From contig JBJOLU010000059.1 in the NCBI GenBank assembly GCA_046052705.1, forward strand, positions 1 through 19,129: 19,129 bases of DNA. The letters are read 5' to 3'. Each line of letters starts with the position of its first letter. The first letter of the stretch is position 1. Shown here piece by piece: positions 15,664-19,129 of the stretch. The position numbers were made by a program, and so were the translations under genes. This stretch comes from JBBATK01 sp046052705 (lineage in GTDB: Bacteria > Bacteroidota > Ignavibacteria > Kapaibacteriales > NICIL-2). The notes under the pieces were generated by a model that saw only the letters and a program-made list of their open reading frames with translations, was not told the origin of the DNA and did not search any database.

Positions 15664-16344
15664 CTATGCGGAAGTGCCTTGAGCAATGCTTCGGTGCCAA
15701 GCGCTGTACATCTCCATAAACTCACTCACAATAATTGCCGTTGCTCCCCACAGCGGAGCACGCGGATGAATCTTCCATTGGGGCACCACCACGCGATTGC
15801 CTTGATAGTCCCATTCTTCCTCCACCGCATGTTCGTGGTGCAGAGCCGAGAGCGGAACAACCAGAGCTTCCTCTACTTCGTCGGCGTTGCAGTGCAGTAA
15901 GCTTGCAGCGCTGCCTTGCTCATGCTCAATCCCGCCGGTGTTCCACCAAGCTACCACAGGGTGAATGATTGAATGCGACGGCGGTGTGTACAACGATGTG
16001 AGTCTTCCCAGTACACGCAAAGAGGCAGAGGCTATACCTACTTCTTCGGAGGTTTCCCGCAGAGCCGCTTCAACAACCGTCTCGCCGTTTTCAATTCTTC
16101 CGCCCGGAAAACTCCACTGTCCCTTGTGCGTAGGCAAGTGTGCACTCCGCAGAGTAAGAAGCATCGCAGGTTCCGCGCCATGCGGGCAGAGAGTAAGCAA
16201 TACAGCATTCTGGCGAGCATCCGCAGGTGCGTCGAAGGAACGATACGAACCATCCGCAAAGCGAGGAGCCAGCTTCTGTTGAGCACTGCGGCCGGGTAAG
16301 GACGTAGGTGCGTGCTGTAAAAAATGCTCGGCAAAGGGATGCAT
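15664..16344 (-). CDS. Nudix hydrolase, CoA diphosphatase (NudL-like)
   Basis: A 226-residue protein with a full Nudix box at residues 82-104 (GRIENGE, then RETSEEVGI), whose Glu residues bind catalytic magnesium. Immediately before it stands LLTLRSAHLPTHKGQWSFPGG-type sequence (residues 62-82), the UPF0035 signature of CoA pyrophosphatases, with Trp in the usual Val/Ile place. Such enzymes split CoA or its derivatives into phosphopantetheine and 3',5'-ADP; other nucleotide diphosphate substrates are possible. The start at 16344 is preferred, because upstream in-frame sequence back to 16464 is a translation of the octamer repeat array. It is followed downstream by rluD and preceded by nadK on the same strand (138-base gap), so a loose operon is possible. 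Confidence 0.87.
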   Translation of the reverse strand: MHPFAEHFLQHAPTSLPGRSAQQKLAPRFADGSYRSFDAPADARQNAVLLTLCPHGAEPAMLLTLRSAHLPTHKGQWSFPGGRIENGETVVEAALRETSEEVGIASASLRVLGRLTSLYTPPSHSIIHPVVAWWNTGGIEHEQGSAASLLHCNADEVEEALVVPLSALHHEHAVEEEWDYQGNRVVVPQWKIHPRAPLWGATAIIVSEFMEMYSAWHRSIAQGTSA

Positions 16345-16352
16345 GAAAAATC

Positions 16353-16400
16353 GGTGTATGGGTGTAAAGGTGTAAGACTGTAAGAGCGTAAGAGTGTGAG
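16353..16400. repeat. Degenerate octamer array, 6 units
   Basis: Six consecutive 8-base units follow the consensus (A/G)GTGTAAG, starting GGTGTATG at 16353 and ending AGTGTGAG at 16400, in strict phase. It begins 9 bases upstream of the Nudix start codon, so it covers the place where its ribosome site and 5' leader would be. Read on the minus strand, the leader is rich in CTTACACT-like words. Confidence 0.8.
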
Positions 16401-16482
16401 AATGCTCGGAGTTTGCAAAGAAATCTGCGAGCAATAAACAGCGGCAAGAACTTTGCAGCTGCATGCCCCGATTATTACGGCA

Positions 16483-17367
16483 TCAACGAGTGGGGTTCAC
16501 AGCGTCGGCGCTCCACAATAGCTTCTCGCGCAGTAAATCGAAATACGTGCTCGACGATTTCTTTATCAGCTTCACCACATGCGACGACTTACGAAACACG
16601 ATAGCATCGCCGCTCTTGAGTACGCCTGCGTGCTGACCATCTGCCACAATGGATACATCGCTGCTTTCGGCAAGAACCACGCACCGTACATCACTGGTAT
16701 CATTGATAATAAGTGGGCGCAAGGTAAGCGTGTGCGGAGACACCGGCGTCAGGCAGAATACCTGCGCCGACGGAGTGATGATCGGGCCACCGCAGGACAA
16801 CGAATACGCTGTAGATCCTGTGGGTGTGGTAAGCAATAAACCATCGGCGCGATAATCGCCGATGATGTGTTGATCAACTTCCGCGCGCACGTGAATCATC
16901 CTGGAGGTTGCGTGCTTTTCCAGTACAAACTCGTTCAATACATGCACCACACGTTCTTCCGTTTCTAAGTTCAGAGTGCAGCACAGTGTGCTTCGGTCCA
17001 CTACGCGATAGCTGCCGCTAAGAAGATTCGCCAGTGATTCCTCCAGCTCTAGCACGGAGAACTCAGCAAGAAATCCAAGCTTGCCGATGTTCACTCCCAT
17101 TATGGGAATGTCGGTGCCCACCAAGTGGTGAGCGCAGTTCAGCATGGTGCCATCGCCGCCAAAGGAAATCACCACGTCCGACGACTTCACCAGTTCGGCC
17201 ATCTTCGACGCATGCACGTGAGCAGCCGCATCCGCACTCATGCGCGTCACGATATCGTGATGCGCCATGCACGAAGCACCGTTCGTATGCAGAAATACTG
17301 CAGCGCGCTCCGCGGCGCGCAGCGCCTCGGCTTTGTTGGGGTTTACATACAGGCCGATAGTAGTCAT
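16483..17367 (-). CDS. nadK: NAD kinase
   Basis: A 294-residue cytoplasmic enzyme that makes NADP from NAD and ATP (or polyphosphate). Signatures: GGDGT at residues 70-74 with catalytic Asp72, IPIMGVNIGKLGFLAEF following, the NEFVLEK segment that binds NAD, and the family signature DYRADGLLLTTPTGSTAYSLSCGGPI. The length matches bacterial NadK. The start ATG at 17367 shares its A with the last base of the TAA of the upstream DUF1844 gene, a classic coupling arrangement. The C-terminal tail (KKSSSTYFDLLREKLLW) is typical. Confidence 0.96.
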   Translation of the reverse strand: MTTIGLYVNPNKAEALRAAERAAVFLHTNGASCMAHHDIVTRMSADAAAHVHASKMAELVKSSDVVISFGGDGTMLNCAHHLVGTDIPIMGVNIGKLGFLAEFSVLELEESLANLLSGSYRVVDRSTLCCTLNLETEERVVHVLNEFVLEKHATSRMIHVRAEVDQHIIGDYRADGLLLTTPTGSTAYSLSCGGPIITPSAQVFCLTPVSPHTLTLRPLIINDTSDVRCVVLAESSDVSIVADGQHAGVLKSGDAIVFRKSSHVVKLIKKSSSTYFDLLREKLLWSADAVNPTR

Positions 17368-17648
17368 TATTGTGCGTCGGAAACGCTCGTATCAATGGAT
17401 CCTGCAGATTGCTCCTGCACGTAGTTTAATCGCAGCGTAGAGAGAGTCTGCTCGAGCAACGACTTCTCGGTACTGCTAAGATTGTTCGCGGTTTTTTCTT
17501 GAAGCACGCTGAGTACATCGATAGTGAACTTGGCATGGTCCATGTTCTTCTCTAAAGATTGCGTGGCCGGATGTTTGAGTTTACCCAGTGCAACCATGCA
17601 CTCCATGGCAAACATGTTGACGATAACGCTAAAATCAAGTTCGTTCAT
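17367..17648 (-). CDS. DUF1844 protein
   Basis: A 93-residue, mainly helical protein matching the DUF1844 family: an opening FSVIVNMFAMECMVALG, then a loop with HPATQSLEKNMDHAKFTIDVLSVLQEKT and NLSSTEKSLLEQTLSTLRLNYVQ. No signal peptide or catalytic motif. The function is unknown. The stop TAA and the nadK start overlap by one base, so the two are probably translated together, which makes a link with NADP supply or a constitutive housekeeping role possible but unproven. GGAG lies 12-14 bases before the start, rather far for a ribosome site. Confidence 0.85.
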   Translation of the reverse strand: MNELDFSVIVNMFAMECMVALGKLKHPATQSLEKNMDHAKFTIDVLSVLQEKTANNLSSTEKSLLEQTLSTLRLNYVQEQSAGSIDTSVSDAQ

Positions 17649-17701
17649 TGGGGATGAGCTCCGTGAATGTTTAATGCAAAGAGAGTTGCAAAATGAAATG
17701 C

Positions 17702-17761
17702 AGATTGAAACATAAATCGAGATCCGAATCGAGATTCAACCCCAGATCCAAATCGAATAAC
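17702..17761. repeat. Degenerate hexamer/12-mer array, about 10 hexamers
   Basis: About ten 6-base units in phase, best seen as 12-base pairs of the AAATCGAGATCC kind (17714-17725, 17726-17737, 17738-17749 and part of 17750-17761), more diverged at the left end. Same length (60 bases) and period as the array at 13224-13283 but a different sequence. Confidence 0.7.
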
Positions 17762-17764
17762 CGT

Positions 17765-17791
17765 CTGCATACTTTGCTCTATGGTATGCAG
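17765..17791. promoter_or_regulatory. Inverted repeat, possible operator or hairpin
   Basis: Perfect 8-base arms CTGCATAC and GTATGCAG are separated by 11 bases, directly after the hexamer array and 167 bases before adenine deaminase. No T-run follows, so it is not a typical terminator. A regulator site is possible, but none is recognised. Confidence 0.35.
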
Positions 17792-17958
17792 TCTGCCGGC
17801 GGTTTCGCCACCGGGTAGCTACACACAATCGGGCATGATGGCAAGCGCCGAGTGCCTGCAAAACTACAAAGAGCCCAAGCGTTGACGAGAAGGAATAGCG
17901 CAGGCATGCGCGCAGGGCCCGCTCACCACCTATTTTTGCCGGAGCCGTAAAAGAAACT

Positions 17959-19129
17959 ATGCCACACCTACAACGCTCGGGAATACTTGTTGATGTTCAT
18001 GCAGGACGCCTTCTGCGGGGAACGGTAGTGGTGCGCGATGGCATCATTGCAGATATCATCGAAGAGCATACCGCCGAAGATCATCTTCTTCTGCCGGGAT
18101 TTGTGGACGCCCATGTGCACATAGAGAGCAGTATGCTGTCGCCTTCCGCGTTTGCTTCCGTGGCGCTTACCCACGGCACCGTGGCCACCGTGAGCGATCC
18201 GCACGAGATAGCCAATGTGTGCGGCGTGGCCGGTGTGCAATGGATGCTTGCCAGTGCTGAAACCGCACCCATGAAAATCTGCTTCGGCGCGCCCTCGTGT
18301 GTTCCCGCCACCGCTTTCGAAACCGCAGGTGCGGTGGTAACAGCCGACGACATCGACCGGCTGTTCGCCGATCCCCGTATAGGCTACCTAAGCGAAATGA
18401 TGAATTATCCGGGAGTCATTACAAACGACCCCGATGTGTGGAGCAAGATTCGCGTAGCTCAGGCAATGAACAAACCCGTGGATGGCCACGCACCGGGACT
18501 GCGGGGTGAAGACGCCCGAGCATACGCAGCAGCAGGCATCACTACAGACCACGAGTGCACAACACTACAGGAAGCATTGGAGAAGATCTCCTTGGGAATG
18601 AAGATTCTCATTCGCGAGGGATCGGCAGCAAAGAACTTCGAGGCCTTGCATTCGCTGATCAGCTCGCATCCGCAGATGGTGATGCTGTGCAGCGACGACA
18701 AACACCCCGATGCCTTGATGCGAGGGCACATCAACGAAATCGTGGCGCGAGCCGTGCGCATGGGGCATTCATGGCAAAATGTTGTACGCGCTGCCTGCGT
18801 GAATCCCGTGCTGCATTACGGGCTGAATGTGGGAATGCTGCGCGTGGGCGATCCTGCCGACTTCATCATTATGGATGCCTTCGAGAGTTGCCATGTGGAA
18901 GAGACTATTATCAATGGAATTCCAGTGGCCCAAGCTGGCAAGCCCTTGTTTGCACCCGTTGCACTAGAGCCCATCAATACCTGCATGAGCAGGCATATTG
19001 CTCCCAAGGATTTGCTCGTGCCTGCTACCGGCGATTGCATACGAGTAATCGACGTGGCCGACGGTCAATTGCTCACGCAGGAATCGCTGCACCGGGCTAG
19101 TGTAGACAACGGATATGTGGCTATTGATA
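17959..19129 (+). CDS. ade: Adenine deaminase (partial, runs off right edge)
   Basis: The first 390 codons of an amidohydrolase that converts adenine to hypoxanthine in purine salvage. Metal and active-site motifs: PGFVDAHVHIESSM with His52 and His54 (residues 46-59), DPHEIANV (80-87), VDGHAPGLRG (174-183, His177), TDHECT with His198, and CSDDKHP (244-250). LSEMMNYPGVI (144-154) and IREGSAAKN are typical of the AdeC/Ade family and separate it from other amidohydrolases. The C-terminal domain is cut at the window edge; family length is about 540-600 residues. The start ATG 17959 gives a short N-terminus; GGAG 15 bases upstream is a weak ribosome site. It is transcribed away from DUF1844-nadK. 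Confidence 0.94.
   Translation, partial: MPHLQRSGILVDVHAGRLLRGTVVVRDGIIADIIEEHTAEDHLLLPGFVDAHVHIESSMLSPSAFASVALTHGTVATVSDPHEIANVCGVAGVQWMLASAETAPMKICFGAPSCVPATAFETAGAVVTADDIDRLFADPRIGYLSEMMNYPGVITNDPDVWSKIRVAQAMNKPVDGHAPGLRGEDARAYAAAGITTDHECTTLQEALEKISLGMKILIREGSAAKNFEALHSLISSHPQMVMLCSDDKHPDALMRGHINEIVARAVRMGHSWQNVVRAACVNPVLHYGLNVGMLRVGDPADFIIMDAFESCHVEETIINGIPVAQAGKPLFAPVALEPINTCMSRHIAPKDLLVPATGDCIRVIDVADGQLLTQESLHRASVDNGYVAID

Larger units (their letters stand above)
17649..17958. other. Divergent promoter region between DUF1844 and ade
   Basis: This 310-base gap separates the minus-strand DUF1844-nadK unit from plus-strand adenine deaminase and should hold both promoters. I see no gene; a minor plus-strand frame at 17524-17715 is antisense to DUF1844. 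Structures present are the hexamer array 17702-17761 and the inverted repeat 17765-17791, followed by GC-rich sequence with a small GGCG-GTTT-CGCC hairpin at about 17800-17811. Confidence 0.55.

Overview
The window is a roughly 19 kb piece of chromosome with mid-range GC from a Gram-negative bacterium. The best guess is the FCB group, near Candidatus Kapaibacteria / Ignavibacteria / Chlorobi. This rests on family content, not phylogeny: a large beta-propeller (PD40) outer-membrane protein with OmpA domains, a small secreted protein ending in what looks like a type IX secretion (T9SS) sorting domain, a TPR-SPOR envelope protein, an IcmF-type acyl-CoA mutase and a DUF1844 protein. No phage, IS element, CRISPR array or rRNA was seen.

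Left part (1-3660): the 3' end of an NADP isocitrate dehydrogenase gene and its terminator; a sugar O-acyltransferase gene (NeuD/PglD type) broken by a one-base deletion; a short unrecognised coding remnant; a LamG-fold lipoprotein; an SbtA-type sodium/bicarbonate permease; and tRNA-Leu(GAG). Middle part (3661-11150): an EamA/DMT permease converges on a stand-alone acyl-CoA mutase large subunit. This enzyme carries Phe and Gln where methylmalonyl-CoA mutase has Tyr and Arg, pointing to isobutyryl/butyryl-CoA as substrate. A 500-base leader region follows, then the 912-residue PD40 protein with two OmpA-like domains and a strong terminator, then a membrane-anchored alpha/beta hydrolase.

Right part (11150-19129): on the minus strand, a TPR-SPOR protein followed by a small T9SS-type cargo protein. 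On the plus strand, a murG homologue with a premature TAG and a changed active-site loop. On the minus strand, a housekeeping series made of DUF1844, NAD kinase (overlapping by one base), a CoA-diphosphatase-like Nudix hydrolase and an RluD-type pseudouridine synthase. Finally, on the plus strand, an adenine deaminase that runs off the right edge.

Most genes look ordinary. Three things stand out. First, many gaps and one coding linker hold short degenerate tandem repeats, each with its own period (6, 7, 8, 11, 13 or 15 bases) and sequence, as if repeat birth by slippage is common in this genome. Second, two genes are disrupted, neuD by frameshift and murG by nonsense plus a His-to-Asp change in a signature loop. 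These are either real decay or assembly errors. Third, the double-OmpA propeller protein has an unusual architecture. I did not find a convincing new defence, secretion or biosynthetic system.
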